From assembly GCA_039621445.1 (NCBI GenBank), contig CP154957.1, positions 31,142,399-31,206,398 on the forward strand: a stretch of 64,000 nucleotides of DNA, read 5' to 3'. The notes beneath the pieces are model-generated. The model had not been told where the DNA came from and made no database searches. It worked only from the letters and a program-made list of their open reading frames with translations. Both the position numbers and the translations under genes were made by a program. The stretch comes from Euglena gracilis (lineage: Eukaryota > Euglenida > Euglenophyceae > Euglenales). Positions 11,611 to 27,079 of the stretch are shown here, in pieces; positions within the stretch are counted from its first letter, which is position 1; every line of letters begins with the position of its first letter.

Positions 11611-14600
11611 CACCGCTCGATGCCTTCGTTCCCCGCCCTGGTCAGTGTGGGCCTGGCCGCCGCCCTGGCCGTTGCCGTGCTGGCGGTCGGGCTGCTCAGC
11701 GGCGCCGCGCCGGCGACGGCCCTGGCGGCGGCGCCCCCCGCGCCCTGGGTGGCGCCGCCCACCGCGCTGCGGGCGGCGGGGCCCGCCCCGGCCGCTGCCC
11801 GGCCCCGGTCGCCCCGGCTGGCCGCGGGCCTGCCCCGACCAGCGGTGGCGGTGGCGGCGGCGGTGCCCCGCGCTGCACAGCCTCTCGCCTCGGAGTTCCA
11901 TCGCCTGGCCCGGCCCTTGGCTGTCATCCCCAGTTGCTGCCAAGTGACCCCTCCAATTTCTGCCTTTCGATCTTTATAACGGTGTTCTTTGAGTCTGGGT
12001 GCTATGCTATTTCTTTCAAAATACGTTGCCCCAATTTAGCGACTTCCAGTTGGCAAGTTGTCAACTTGCCAGTGTGCCAATTTAACTTGACTGAAGCCAA
12101 CTTCCCGGGAGGGAAGGTATTATCAGTATGGCCTGCACAAGTGTGGGCTGACAAAGCGACGGGCATGATATATGCCAAGGAGCAAAAATTGCCCACCTGT
12201 TGACCCAGGTCAACAGGACATTAGCGATTTTCTGATCCCCGCAATTCATGCCAAATCTGCAGGTATCATAAGTCTAAATATCCACAGGTGTCACAAGTTG
12301 ACAAAGCCCAATAATTTACAGATTTTTTTTTGTAATTTTGCTCTTACTGATGACAAATTTGAGTAATTTTATCGACGTTCATCTGATGCATGTTTGTTTT
12401 CGTCGTCTCAGAAGGCAAGGGTTGCAATTGTCAATCCATTTGTGGCATTCTGCGTCAGCACTGTTCTGGCATTCGTGGCGGTGCACAGGCGGCAGTTCTC
12501 GTACTCAGGCCACCCCCTGTTTTGTTTTCATCTGGTGGGATGTATCTGCCTTCTCGAAACCTCCAACAGTTTTCATTTTAACCGTATTAAGGAAAGACTT
12601 CTCAGCATGACCTAGGTACCCCCTTCCTTAATACCAAATATCAAAGAAGACCCCTTAATTATAAGTTCTCACCCGTCGAACAATAATATTACGCTTGAAC
12701 CATAGGAACATTAAATCGGAACGCTTGGATCCGATCATCAGATCGGAACATTATTCCGAACAATTGGATTACCCTCCCAAACAACAGCTGCTTCCAATCT
12801 CCGCAGAATTTGAAACACCTCCACACCCACCATTTGCCCCTTGGGTTTATGGGACGCCTCTGTGCCGCCGTGCCGACTGCGTTGAAAATCTGATCCACCT
12901 TTCCCGGTTTGTCTTCCACTGCAGTCTCCCGGCTGGCAATTCCACAGCCCCGGCCTTTTTGCAGCGCGGTGCCCCCCAGGGTCGCCTGCCCTCACGCCGC
13001 CGCCCCCGCCGACCCCCTGGCCATCGCCATGGCGGCCACCGCCGGCCGCAAGGCCCCGCCCAGGCCTCCTGATCGCTGCCCCCGCCAGGGCGTGGCTTAA
13101 GAAAATTCTTGACTCCACCCCCGGAGGGGGGGGGTCCAGCCAGCCAGCAGCCTTTTACTGGCCCCGGACCCCTGCCCCCCCATGGACGAGTTTTATTTAT
13201 TGGGTGGCTGGATGGTAACGTATTTTTCGTTTTTGGAGGTGCAAAAATAGGCCAAAAAATGGGTCAAAAATGGGTGAGAATGGGTCGGAAAAGGGCAAAT
13301 TTGGGATCAAAAATCGTTGTTTTTTTGCATAATTGGCAATTTTTTTTGGACATTGTTCGCAGTTTCGATTTTTGGTGCTAGGTTTGACGGGCCCAGTTCC
13401 AGCTGGGGGATCCCGGGGGGAGGGGGAGGTCAGCCAGCAAACTTTTTCCAGCCAGCCCAAATTTTCCAGCCTCTGAACTGGACCCCCCCTGGGGGGGTTG
13501 TTAACCCCTCCCCAAACGCTCCCTGCACATCTGCACGGAGGGCTGTCCCCGGTGGTCATCGCCCCGTCCTACAACCTGGCGGTGGGGACCGCTGCCGTGG
13601 CTGGGCTGCTGGCCGCCCTGCCTGGCTCAGGGAGCGCCTGGGCGCTTTTTTCGGCCTGGCCCGATGAGCCGATGAGCCCCGCCCTGTCCATCCGCGCGTC
13701 GTGCGTGCGCGCATGCATTTGAAGCCAACCCTGGCTGCCTGGCGCCCCCTGCGGGTGCTCCGGGCTGGCGGACATCCCCGCTGTCGTCTTCGGCCTCCTC
13801 GCCGCGCTGTTTGCGGTGCAGACGGGCCGGGTGAGCAGGGCGGCGCTTACGCCGAACACGACGGGGGATCCAGCCAGCAACAGCTTTCCTTTTGTTGTTG
13901 AGCGACGCCCTGCGGGAGAAGTTCTGCTTTGACGACGAGGCGCTGGAGCTGCGTCTCGGGGAGGAGCTCCGCAGTAGCGGCGAGAACATCGTGGTGGGCG
14001 GGGCAAACCGCTGGAACTACCGCACCTTCGTCAACTGGGACACCCGGGGCAGGGCAGGAGGGTTTCCCCGCAGTTTTTTTTGAAGGCGTCGACACACCGC
14101 ACGGCGAGACTCCGCGTTCTGCCAGCACACCCCCGTTCTCGGAGACCACAGGGATTGCAACCAAATGAGTGGTCTGGCACCGTTATTTGTGGGAGACCGG
14201 GAGATGGGGCAGGAGAGCTCCAGATGGGACCCCTCCAAGCACCACTTATGATGCTGGGCGATGCTGGGCGATGCTGGAGGATGCTGGGATTTTTTTGGTG
14301 TATTTTGAAGAATTAAACACATTTTTAGGATAAATAATCAATCATTTCCCACAAATCTCTCGTATTGCTCCCATCTTTGCCATTTCGGAGCAATTTTTTT
14401 TGATAATTTGGGGGGCCATTGGACAAGTATTGGGCTAATTTGGGTCAATTTGAGCACGTGTATGGCATTTTTGGCCGGTTTGTGCTATTTTGGTGATATT
14501 TGGATCATTTTTCACAATCTTTTGTAGGCATTGTTGGACGTCTTTGGGCTATTTTTGGTTATTTCAAGCCATTATACGTCATTTTTGGTTGCGTTTTGGG

Positions 14601-15648
14601 GCTTTTTGCGGTTATTTCTGCCAGGTTGGAAACACAGGTACTGGGCAAGGTGCAGATGCTGGACACAGGAAGATGGACTGGATGCAGGTACAGGGATAAG
14701 GGGAGATGCTTGTGGCCAATGGTCTAAAATTGGCTGTGGCCGACCCAAGTGGTGTTAAAGGGGCCCAAAGCAGCCAAAAGTGGCCAGAAATCAATTAGAA
14801 GCAATCACAAAGCATATGTAGTAGTAGCTGCAAGCCAAAAGCAGCCAGAGGTGAAATTGGGGGAAAGCAGGCAAACGTGGCCAACAGTGCCCGAGAGTGG
14901 CCAGAAGTTGTACAAATGGGTAAATGACCAAAGTTGGACAAAATTGGATGAAGTGGATGCAGATGCTGTAGTGGATCCTGTGGATGCAGGTATCTGAATC
15001 GATGCAGGTACAGGAGGGTCATCAACGAGGGCTTCAAAGGCTATGCTGGGCGACGCTGGGCCCAAGGGCATGGTTGACTAGAGTTGCTTGGACCCCACCC
15101 TAGCTGCAACATTTGGCGTGCAAGAGCGGGCCTGCCCGGCCTCTGCCCCGCCCCCATCTTCCCGAGCCGCAGCTTCCCCATCCTGGTCTACTTCAAGGAG
15201 ACACAGACCCCGAAGGAGCAGTGGGGGATGGGGCCGGGGCAGCTGGACAAGGTGGGCGGCGGGCAGCGCAGGCGCTGGCCCACCCCGGGCCGGTGGGTGG
15301 TGTTGTCCGGACTCCGGGACCCCGTCTCCCGAAAAGGGGCGTGCTCATCGGAAAATAATCCTGGCAGTCCTTTTTTGCATTGAGACTTTTTGGGGAACTT
15401 TCCGAAGCGTTCTTTGCTGAAGGTTCCCATTGGGATCTTCCTGGTAAGGACTGTGTGCCTTGCAGCCCATGGCAGTCCCTTTGCCCCCCTGCCTGGTTCA
15501 TATTTTCCTTCCTTCCCGCTCCCCATCTGACTCGTGTCTTTCTCTGTTCTGCCAGTGTCTGAGAGAAATCCATTTCTTCCCGGCGGTGTGCAACGTGGAG
15601 CAGATCTGCGAGCAGTTCGAGACCCGGGGCTGCCGGAAGGTCCGGTGA
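11611..15648 (+). CDS. probable plastid DUF3119-like membrane protein, seven or more exons
   Basis: Exon 1 (from 11611, after a TTGCAG acceptor) encodes MPSFPALVSV and a long Ala/Leu/Val helix ending APATALA, like a signal or thylakoid-transfer peptide with an AxA site. Hydrophobic exons follow near 12411-12490 (VAFCVSTVLAFVAV), 13530-13650 (NLAVGTAAVAGLLAAL) and 13745-13832 (AVVFGLLAALFAVQTGR). The globular part is at ~13901-14050 (GGANRWNYRTFVNWD), up to 15251 (FPILVYFKETQTP, then GPGQLDK before a GT donor) and 15556-15648 (IHFFPAVCN, FETRGCRKVR, TGA). A hydrophobic pair followed by a domain ending in a FFP motif and RGC matches my recollection of cyanobacterial and plastid DUF3119 proteins of unknown function. 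Several internal splice sites are unresolved. Confidence 0.55.
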
Positions 15649-18600
15649 CTGGTGGACCGGCACCGGCCATTCGGCAGGCGTCCCCGACAGCTGCGGTGCG
15701 TGACGTACAGGGGGTGGGACTCCCTCTAACAGCAAGAACACAGAAGCAAATCCAGGTAATCAATGGTAGGGATTCAGGCACATTTTTTATTATTATTTGT
15801 TGAACAATGCAATGTCCTTCCAGTGTGTTGCACATCGCGTGCTGCATATGTGGGGGCACCCCTGTAGGAATTGGAAGAGGGGAAGATGCTCGGGTTGGGA
15901 CCTATGGTGCCCTGCCGATTCCATGTCAGAGCAGCAAGGATTGTTCAGTGGGGGCTCAGACCTGCAACCTGCGATGCGCCTTGGCTTCTGTGCCCAGCAT
16001 ATAAGGTGTTCGCATCGACGTCTACTAGTGCCACTGCATAGAGAGGTCAGGGGACGATGTGCATCGATGAATCCGCTGAAAGTGAAGGTGGGCGGTGATG
16101 GAATTGGAGGTGAAGGGAGACATTGAGTGTACCACACCATGTGCCGCGCCGTTCAGAGTCCGAGACGTGTAAGGGCCAGTGCTAACCAAAACTGCAGGAT
16201 TTAGAAGTTGTGTATGATTTATTGGTTGTATGAGGTTGTATGATGATGTATTAGAGATTTTTTTTCAAAGTTTGGTGACCCATGGGGGGGTGGGTGGTCC
16301 GGGCCAAACACTCCCTCCCGGGGGGTTGGGCCGAGTGGGCACCCTGCCGGAGGTGGGGTTTTCCTTCATCCGAGAAAAGTTTTTGGACCCCAGGATTGAC
16401 CCTCCAAAATTGGGTCCCCCTGATGGGTTGGACCAGACCCCCCTCCCCCAGGTCCTAAAAAATACCTGTGACACAAATTTGAGGTCAATTTACTTAAAAA
16501 TCAAGAAGTTTTTGTTGGCGGTCTAATTATTTTAACATCACCGTCCAAATGAGGGCCACTTCAGATGAGAGGCAGCCCAACCCGATCTCCTTCGACCAGG
16601 AGGTCTAGACTGACCCAGGAGACCCCATCAGGATTTTTGTGGTTTATCCTTAGAAAAGGTTTGACAAGGCTTCAAAATGCAATTTGGACTTTTTTTTGTT
16701 GAAATTTTGCTGCCCCAGAAAATTTCAATGTCAAGTTTTGGGTGGGGTCCCTCGAGTCGCAATTGTGAAACGTGTTCCAGCTGCCAGCTTTTTTTTGGAA
16801 ACTTGAGCACTGAAGACTGAGAATCACGAATCCTGTGCATCTCCTCTTTCCTCCTCCTCAGTTGATGCAGTGGTCAGAACAGTCTCCACCAATGCCTGTC
16901 ATCCACCGCCCCCCTCATATATCCGCTACCGAACGCAATCCCACTGGACCAGTACACGCCTCCTCTTTCTACACGCCTCCTCCTCATTTTAAACACTTGC
17001 CTTCATGTCAATGGGAAGTGCCATTTTTTTTTCCTGGACCTCCCTCACCACCAAAAGTGGCCCAGTCGAAAGTGTGGGATTTCTCCCACAACGTGGAGAA
17101 AGGTATAGGTTTCTACCAACCTGGACCTCCAAGGGTGCTCCAGCGCTCCCCTTTGGCTATTTGACAGTTTGTTCAAAGACAGTCGGCCTCCAGCAGTAGA
17201 CATGCAAGAGACATACAACAGGGATTCACAAACTGGACTGGATCACACAGGGCCGGGTGCATTCCTAACGGGGAAAGAGACATTGCAGAGCCCAGTGCAT
17301 AGCATTTGGGAGAAAAAAGTCATTAATGACCAATCATAACGTTCCTCTTTGGGAAAATTCGTCCATGGCTTTGTCCAAAATCCTGACAAAACCCGATAAA
17401 ATCCGACAAAACCCGAAACACCTAATTTTTTGCAATGATTTTTTGCAAAAAAAAAAACAGATTTAGGTGTTTTGCAGGTTTGTTGGGATTTGTCGGAACC
17501 CACAACTCCAGAGGGCCAAAGAGTGTTGTTGGGATTTGTCGGGATTTGTCGCGGGAGGTGCTTGGTGATCCCGAATGGGCCGGTGGGGAGGGGGGGCACA
17601 GGGAAGGTCACCATTGGGAGATGGCGACCACAAGCACCTTGAACCGAGCCAAAGCTAAAATTCATTTCCCATACAGACATGTTGCAGGGTCTGTTATCAT
17701 AAATTCTTGCCCCCCCCCCTGTGCCTTATCCAACCACCCCACTCTGGTTGAAATGAATCTTGGCTTTTTTTAACGACCCCCCACATTGTAGACAAATATT
17801 GGTGGTCCTTGGACAATAGAGTTGGCATGCTATGTAATCGAAAGATTTTTTGCAAGGAAGTTCATTTTAGGATTCCAAGTTTCCACAATTCGTGGCAATT
17901 TCCAGCACCGGGGTGGGGGGGCAATTGGTCATAGATAAAATTTGTTCAGACAAAATTGGTTGGCCAAAAACTGCCCAAATATTTCCGGACTCTGACCATT
18001 TTTTCACTGCCTCTCCAAAACGGCACAGGTAACTGGCTCTATCAGCACACACGTGTCTTTCGGCATTTGTTTGGGAATGGTCGCTGCACCTTGTCGAACT
18101 GTGTGCTTGTTGCATCTCCTGAAAAAGCTTCCCAAACGGCTGATTTCTGGTGTATTCTGGTTTCTTTCTTTGGACTCAATCCAAACAATTGGACGAGAGG
18201 AAAAGAAGGCTTGTATGGCGCTTGACCAAAATGCCGTGAGTTAGATTCCACTCATCACCATACTTTAAAGTTGGCGAACCGCCCATTTTTTTCCAGACCG
18301 ATTTTTGAAGGGTTCCAAATATTTCTAGGCCGTTTTGAGAAAAGTGCCCAATGCTGTCATAACCAATTTTGTCCGAACCAGTTTTATGTATGACCAATTC
18401 CCCCCTCTATATATCTCACCTGTAAAATAACCCCTGTCCTTTGTTCACAATCCTCCCCTTGTATCAACAGCCGGCCCCATCGTCAGAGACAAATGTCAGG
18501 GGTTTCTGGAAAGATGAAGGCGATATGGAATGCGCATTCAATTCTGCCGATATAAGGAGGAGCAATTTGCTGCCTGGAATCTGCCTAAAATGAGTCCCAC

Positions 18601-18890
18601 ACTCGAGACAAGGTGATATGATTTCTATGTCATAGGTGAACCACATTGTGTTCAACACACGCCATTTGTCTTGAATCAAACCCTTGCAAAATCATGTGGC
18701 CGGGACCTCGCATCCAGTGTTCAAAGCCCGACAATCCCGACAAATCCCAACAATTCCCAACACCACCACCAAAATGCCACGTGTCTGGAAGTGCTTGGCC
18801 AGCACCCCGCGGGGTCTGCCTGAGGGTTATCATGCTGGCTGTGTCACTGCCTGCATTGAATGTCTCTCCCCGGTTTCTGTTCCACAGCCT
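15649..18890. other. intergenic, repeats and unassigned short frames
   Basis: C-rich repeat at 16268-16460, similar to 9400-9545. Inverted copies of a CGACAAAACCCGA/TCGGGATTTGTCG motif lie at 17380-17570 and recur at 18726-18770. A 109-codon frame at 16835-17164 and overlapping frames at 18015-18244 have no recognisable domain; the latter could be an upstream exon of the MORN gene. Confidence 0.45.
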
Positions 18891-19219
18891 CGCCCAACAA
18901 TGCGCTGCCGGTTGTGTTGAGGCCGTGCACGTCCCCTGACCCCAGGGGAGGAGGTAGCCCCATGGCGTTAATTTTGAAGGAGAACCACCAAATGGACGAT
19001 GGTGTCTACAGCGGGCAGCGCACTCTGTCGTCTCCGGCCCAGGCTTTGGGTTTGGAAGTCCCCTTCGAACTCCCCGTTCCAGGAGATACCGAAGCAGAAC
19101 TACGATGCAAATGCACGCCACAAATATTTTTGAATGCATGAGATGAAACCATAGAGCTTTATCTCCAACGTTGTCCAAGCGGTGTGTCTGCGCGCTTGGG
19201 TGGTTTTTGGAGATGGCAG

Positions 19220-22338
<3,119 letters not shown>

Positions 22339-22739
22339 TTGGGAATTCCTCCATTCCTCCACCCAAAAATATTTCCTTCTGGGCCCCCAAAAAATTCTCC
22401 AGGTTCATTATTGCCAAAAAAAATACATCAGTGCTTGGCTTTGTACAGTATAATTTGATATGTTGCATATTTTTTTGTCTCAAAAATACCCACGTAGAAG
22501 ACATTTCCATATATTGCAAAAAACTTCCCAGCCAGAAAGCCAATTTCGATTTTTTTCTGCCACACAAGTATCCCTCAAAATTCCACATAGGCACATTTCA
22601 CGGGAAAATTTTTTCGGGTCCAACCAGACAAACACCCCCACGCCCGTCACCGAGGCGGACCTAAAAAATTCACAAAATGGGCGAGAGCTCGCCAGGATGC
22701 TCGATGGGATGGGGGTGGAGGGAAAACTCCAGCACCGCA

Positions 22740-22860
22740 CTTCCTTGCCGGTGGTTTCGCTCGGCTTGTTTTGGTGCGCTTTGTGGAGTGCCCCTGCCTA
22801 GTGCCTTTGTCGCCCGGGCTGGCTGAGTCCGAATCTTTCCCGGCTTCAAGGGCGAGGAGA
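22740..22860. mobile_element. diverged DIRS-type left-end remnant
   Basis: GCACTTCCTTGCCGG, GTGCCCCTGCCTAGTGCC and CTGGCTGAGTCC occur in the same order as in the left end of the DIRS element at 23.3 kb. It is likely an older fragment of the same family. A coding-like stretch (EADLKNSQNGRELARMLDG) lies just before it at 22640-22720. Confidence 0.5.
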
Positions 22861-23283
22861 AGGCTTCGCACCAACTTCAAAAAAACCAGCAGCCCAATAC
22901 TCCCCCAAAAAATTGGAGGCGAACAGTCGCCGAACATCAAAGATTCAGAAGCTCAATTGGATATTTCAACTTTCAAGTTGACTTGACCGATGAATGAAAA
23001 AGCGCAGAAGAAATTGAACTTTGGGCGCGGGAAAATTAAAAACCGCTGCGAGGCCGCACCTGGAAAAATGGGGGCGCGAACTCAGCTTGGCAGACCGTGC
23101 CGCATCCCCCCCTACCCCCCTTCAAACGAATGTCCAAAATCCGTTAGCTGGTCCATCGACCACTTTGTAAAAAAGTCCAGAAGGCAGACGCCAACTCCAG
23201 TTAGCCAGCCAAGCGCCCAGCGTCAGTGGCATACGCCCAGTCGCCTGCGTAACATGTGGCCAGCAGCTTTGGAGGTGGGAGCA

Positions 23284-23470
23284 TCGTACTCCCTGGAGGA
23301 GAACCGACAAGGGAGGAAGGGACACCGAGGGCGAAGCACAAGGCTCCGCACTTTGCCCTTGTGAGGCCATGCCTTGTTCGCCGGCGGTGCTGTGTGGATT
23401 GTTTGGTTCGCTGGGTTAGGAGTCCCTGCCTAGTGCCTTTTTTCGCCGGAGTTGACTGACTCTTAATTTG
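23284..23470. repeat. left inverted terminal repeat of DIRS copy 1
   Basis: It contains ACCGACAAGGGAGGAAGG, GAGGGCGAAGCACAAGGC, CTCCGCACTTTG and TGTTTGGTTCGCTGGG. The reverse complements of these blocks appear in the same relative order at 29740-29875, the right end of copy 2, and partly at 27080-27385. Confidence 0.8.
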
Positions 23471-23539
23471 CCGTTCGACACCCAGAAGAAAGGAACAGAG
23501 TCTCGAACGAAGAAGAACCAAGAGGAAAAGTCAACAGCA

Positions 23540-24650
23540 TAAGAATTTCCAGAAGGACACGAGCCTGACGAGTATCAATTCACAAGCCAATTATCAATTT
23601 CAAATTTTACTTCAAAGAACAATGCAGTGGAGAAGAAATTGGAATTGAACACTCTACGTGAACTATCTGGAGCAGCAGTCGCCGCCGCAGCTGGAGAAGC
23701 TGGAGGTGCGGACGAAACGTGGCGAACCGTGGCCGTCCCTTCCCCCCAGATCCCTACGTTAAAAACTTCCCAGAATCAACCCCCACCCAGTGACGGCCAC
23801 GGACTGTGGACCACAGTGGTTAGAAAGACCAGAAGGAGGAAGGAACCCCCAGCCCAATACGGGCAGACACACGTGGGCATTGGGGCCCAAAAACCAAGCA
23901 AGATGGGACAAAAAAACCCACAGGACTCCAGAGGCATGTCCCACAAGTCCAACCAGCTGCCAGGACATATGTCATGCAAAAGTGGGGAAGATGGAAACAA
24001 GGACAAGGTGGTGGCCATGGAGGCCAACTTTACAAGTAACTCCACACAGGAAGGGGAAGAAAAGGTCTGTCAAATCCCCCCAATTTTTCTTACACAACAA
24101 CCTCTCCCAAGGGGCAGAGGGGAGGCACATCAGCCCCCCCCAGATTTCCAATGGAGCTGGAGACCAAGGACAAGAGGAGCCCCATGGAGGGGAGACCAAG
24201 GACACAGAGATGAATTTTATTCAATGTCATTTGTACGGCCATGGAGGCCAACAAGTGCAGGGTAATGGAGGCCTGTTTCTACAGGGCCATGGAAGCCAGA
24301 ATTTATCAGGCAGGCCAAATGTCCCATCAAGGCCATGGGGGCCGAAGGGGTGGTCCAGAAATGGCCCCCCCAGAAGCTAAGGTGCAAACCTTATATAAAT
24401 CAACTGCAGCAGCCCCAGGAGGATGCCGCACAGGGGGCATTGGAGGAAAAGGGGGCCAACCCCCCAGATCAATTTACTTCACCCATGGCAGGGGCAGATC
24501 AGAACAAGGGGGGGACCCTCGGAGACCCCCCTATGGTATGTAATCTGACAAAACCGATGACAAGGTCCAGCACAAGAGAGTCTCTGAGCAGAGAGGGAGA
24601 GAGTGCATGCACCCCCCCAGGTGTCCTGTCCAGCAAAGTACTCAATCCCT
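23540..24650 (+). pseudogene. gag-like region of DIRS copy 1
   Basis: Open plus frames rich in Gly, Gln, Pro, Lys and Asn begin near 23627 (MEKKLELNTLRELSGAAV). They include internally repeated GGCCATGGAGGCC-type segments at 24010-24340. The position before the reverse transcriptase fits a DIRS gag-like ORF, but sequence similarity to known gag is not evident. Confidence 0.45.
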
Positions 24651-25150
24651 AGGTGTGAAATGTCTAACACCCCCAACGCAGCTCCCCCAAAATCGTCTAA
24701 TTCAGGAAATAAATTCCATGGAGGAAAAATGGGGAGACACCCCCCTGCACCAACGTTTGCAAAAAAGCCTGAAATGGTGGGAAAAACTTGCTCCTCAAGC
24801 AACATGTCAACTCATCAGGGATGGAATTCAAATGGGTACATCCCCCAAAATTATACACACACCCAAATACCAGAGCAAATTTGGACCTGAACCAGGCAAA
24901 AAAGATACTGCAGGACTACGAAAAAACTGGATCCGTAAGGAGGGTTGTGAATTCAAACCCCCAACATCTTATACCCAGGTTTTTGATTTCAAACCCAGAA
25001 GGGGGACAAACAAAATGGAGGTTGATAATCGACTGCAGGGAACTAAATCAACAGTTCCAAGGCAAACCTTTCAAGCTGGATCACATCCAGCATATTTTTC
25101 CTGTTTTGGAAAAGGCCACTGGGCAGCCAAAATCAACTTAAAGGACATGA
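24650..25150 (+). pseudogene. reverse transcriptase N-terminal (fingers) part, DIRS copy 1
   Basis: Frames carry RLQKSLKWWEKLAPQATCQL, then LIPRFLISNPEGGQTKWRLI, IDCRELNQQF, LDHIQHIFPVLEKATG and WAAKINLKD. This matches the start of a DIRS reverse transcriptase (thumb-like leader, KWRxIxDxRxLN, then the aspartate-containing INLKD strand). At least one frameshift separates the segments. Continuation in plus orientation is lost at about 25160. Confidence 0.75.
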
Positions 25151-25164
25151 AATCTTTTGACATG

Positions 25165-25540
25165 AAATCTTTTTTCACAATTTTTTTTAGTTCCTTATTT
25201 ATTGTTCTGGGGGGGGGCACTTGCAATTTTCCTTCTTGGAAGTTGAGTTGAGACCCAAGATGATTTACAATTTGGGTGGGCTGGAGGGTGGAGTTTTTCA
25301 CATTGATTTTGAACCCTGTTCAGCAAATCTCTGACCACTGTGTTGAGATGATTTTGTAAACTGTTTTGTTTTGGGGCCACCAGTAAAATTTCGTCCAGGT
25401 ATATGAATACCTGAATGCCCCGTTTTATTAAAAATTTTTTCGAAGGTTTTCATGACCCCATGAAAATTTGGGGCACGACATTCAGTCCAAAACAGCCTGA
25501 CTGGTATTTCCAGGTCTGCCCCCCCCCCATCTGATGTCTT
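25165..25540 (-). pseudogene. inverted polymerase block of the DIRS reverse transcriptase
   Basis: Read on the minus strand this block continues the protein left off at 25150: GCFGLNVVPQIFMG, then KFLIKRGIQVFIYLDEILLV and APKQNSLQNHLN, then KNSTLQPTQIVNHLG. The catalytic box reads YLDE where YxDD is usual. The KSxLxPxQxxxxLG motif is typical of DIRS/Ty3 polymerases. Its opposite orientation relative to the flanking fingers and RNase H shows a local inversion of roughly 370 bp. Confidence 0.78.
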
Positions 25541-25920
25541 CAAAGGAATGCCTAGCAGACCACATAAGCAGGTGGGAAATGGACAGGGGGAATTACTCTT
25601 TAGACCCCAAGCTACTCCAATGGAGAAAACAACAGCTCAAAGATTTTATAAACCTGGAAACGGATTTATTTGCCTCTCCAGGCAACAAAAAGCTTCCACA
25701 ATTTGTGGCCAGATGGCCCCACTGGGAAGCTTCAGGGGTGGATGCCTTGCAATGTCCACTGGACAACATGGTGGATCTTTATGCAACCCCCCCGGTCAGT
25801 AATTCAAAAATTTCTGCCCAGACTGAAACAGTTCCCACAGGCCAAAGTTTTGATGGTCACCCCCTACTGGGACTCAGCCACATGGTGGGCCCAGTTCATA
25901 AAGATGAAAGTGCCAGGGAT
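25534..25920 (+). pseudogene. RNase H C-terminal region, DIRS copy 1
   Basis: The frame reads CLADHISRWEMDRGNYSLDP, then TDLFASPGNKKLPQFVARWP, VDALQCPLDN and VLMVTPYWDSATWW (the last after a frameshift). This matches the DIRS RNase H tail (LADxxSR, DLFAS..N..LP.F.SW, VDA, P.W....W). Confidence 0.8.
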
Positions 25921-26046
25921 CCCCTACCTGAAAATCACCCCTTACAAGGGCATGTTCACCAATTGCAACGGGGACAACATGCCACCCCCCAGGTGGCCCT
26001 TTTTTGGCATGCTTTGCTCAGGAAAATTTTGGAGGGGAAACAAGTA

Positions 26047-26269
26047 AACCCCCCCCCAAATGACACCCCCCCCCCCGGTGTGTTATTTGGGCACCCGAAC
26101 TGGGGCCCCAGGGGGGGGGTGTTATTTTGGGGGGGGGTGTTATTTTTACATGGAAAACCAAAGGAAAACAGGGGGGGTGTGTTATTTGGGCGCTCGAAAT
26201 CGGCCCCCGAGGGGGTGTGTGTTATTTGGGGGGGGGGTGTTATTTGGGGGGGTGTTATTTGGGGGGGTT
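26047..26269. mobile_element. 223-bp G-tract element, TA duplication, empty site known
   Basis: Left AACCCCCCCCCAAATGACA and right TGTTATTTGGGGGGGTT are inverted repeats, flanked by TA on both sides (GTA...TAC). The interior has about seven GTGTTATTT words in G-runs. The second DIRS copy has at the homologous point (28597-28598) a single TA in AAATACAAAATAC. That empty site shows this is a true insertion with a 2-bp TA duplication, as in Tc1/mariner-type elements. Confidence 0.82.
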
Positions 26270-27056
26270 TACAGAATCAGATCATTGACGATTTCCTAGG
26301 TACAAACCCCAGTTTAAAGCGTTATCAAAGCGCTTTGTATGCATTACGGCCCTGAGCCTCGGAAAATTGGAATAATTTCACTAAAGCGTCAGCCACTTGG
26401 TCTGTGGTGGCTTGAGGGGGAGGTACGCACATTTTCTCCAAAGTGACCCATAAAAGTGTTAAACAGTGCTATGCTTCTGATCCCAGGGTTTGGTGGGTTG
26501 TGATTCCATTCCTTTTTGTCCCCGTACAAAAAACTTGGAACCGAAATTTGGAAAAAATACGGGCCTTTCTGGGATCCACTTCCCATCCTCCTGTGGCTGG
26601 CTCAAGCCCCTTTTCCCACTGATATATGTACCTTGCACACACAACTCATTTTTTCTGCAGATCCCTCTGTTTGTACAGATCTTCAGATTTGGAAAGGAGG
26701 AAACGAACCACAAGTTTCTTGGGCAAGGCGCAAGTGAGTCCCTTTCATTTGATGATGTCTTATGTGGCTGCGACACATTTTTTTGTCAGACCAGGGGTAC
26801 CCCTTCTGATTTCAATACCAACCCCTTATGAACACTAAGTGCAGAGACAATTGCTTCCACCACAATGGAATTTTTTGGGTAAGCATGGGGTGTCCCTCCA
26901 CGTGTGGAGGGCCCACTCCACCAGAGGGGCAGGAGTTTTTTTGCTCAAAAATTGGGCCTTTCTGCCCAAGAAGTTTGTGAAATTGGCCAATGGAGGGGGG
27001 TGGAGGCTTTTACAGCACATTACCAAAGACTTGGAGCCCAAAGCGTTTTAGAAAAT
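26270..27056 (+). pseudogene. tyrosine recombinase, DIRS copy 1 (frameshifted)
   Basis: Segments in different frames read IIDDFLGTNPSLKRYQSALY, the arginine box region near 26650 (LYRSSDL), an HSTRG sequence near 26918 and LGLSAQEVCEIGQWRGVEAF followed by TAHYQRLGA near 27010. R...HxxR...Y is the catalytic set of tyrosine recombinases, which integrate DIRS elements via circular intermediates (family knowledge). The frames are interrupted, so it is not functional. Confidence 0.75.
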
Positions 27057-27079
27057 GCTCTGGCCCCCCTAATTTCAGT

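Noticed and set aside
16835-17164. 109-codon frame with Pro-rich sequence as a gene
   Set aside because: No recognisable domain, no coding-like G+C contrast and no splice context.
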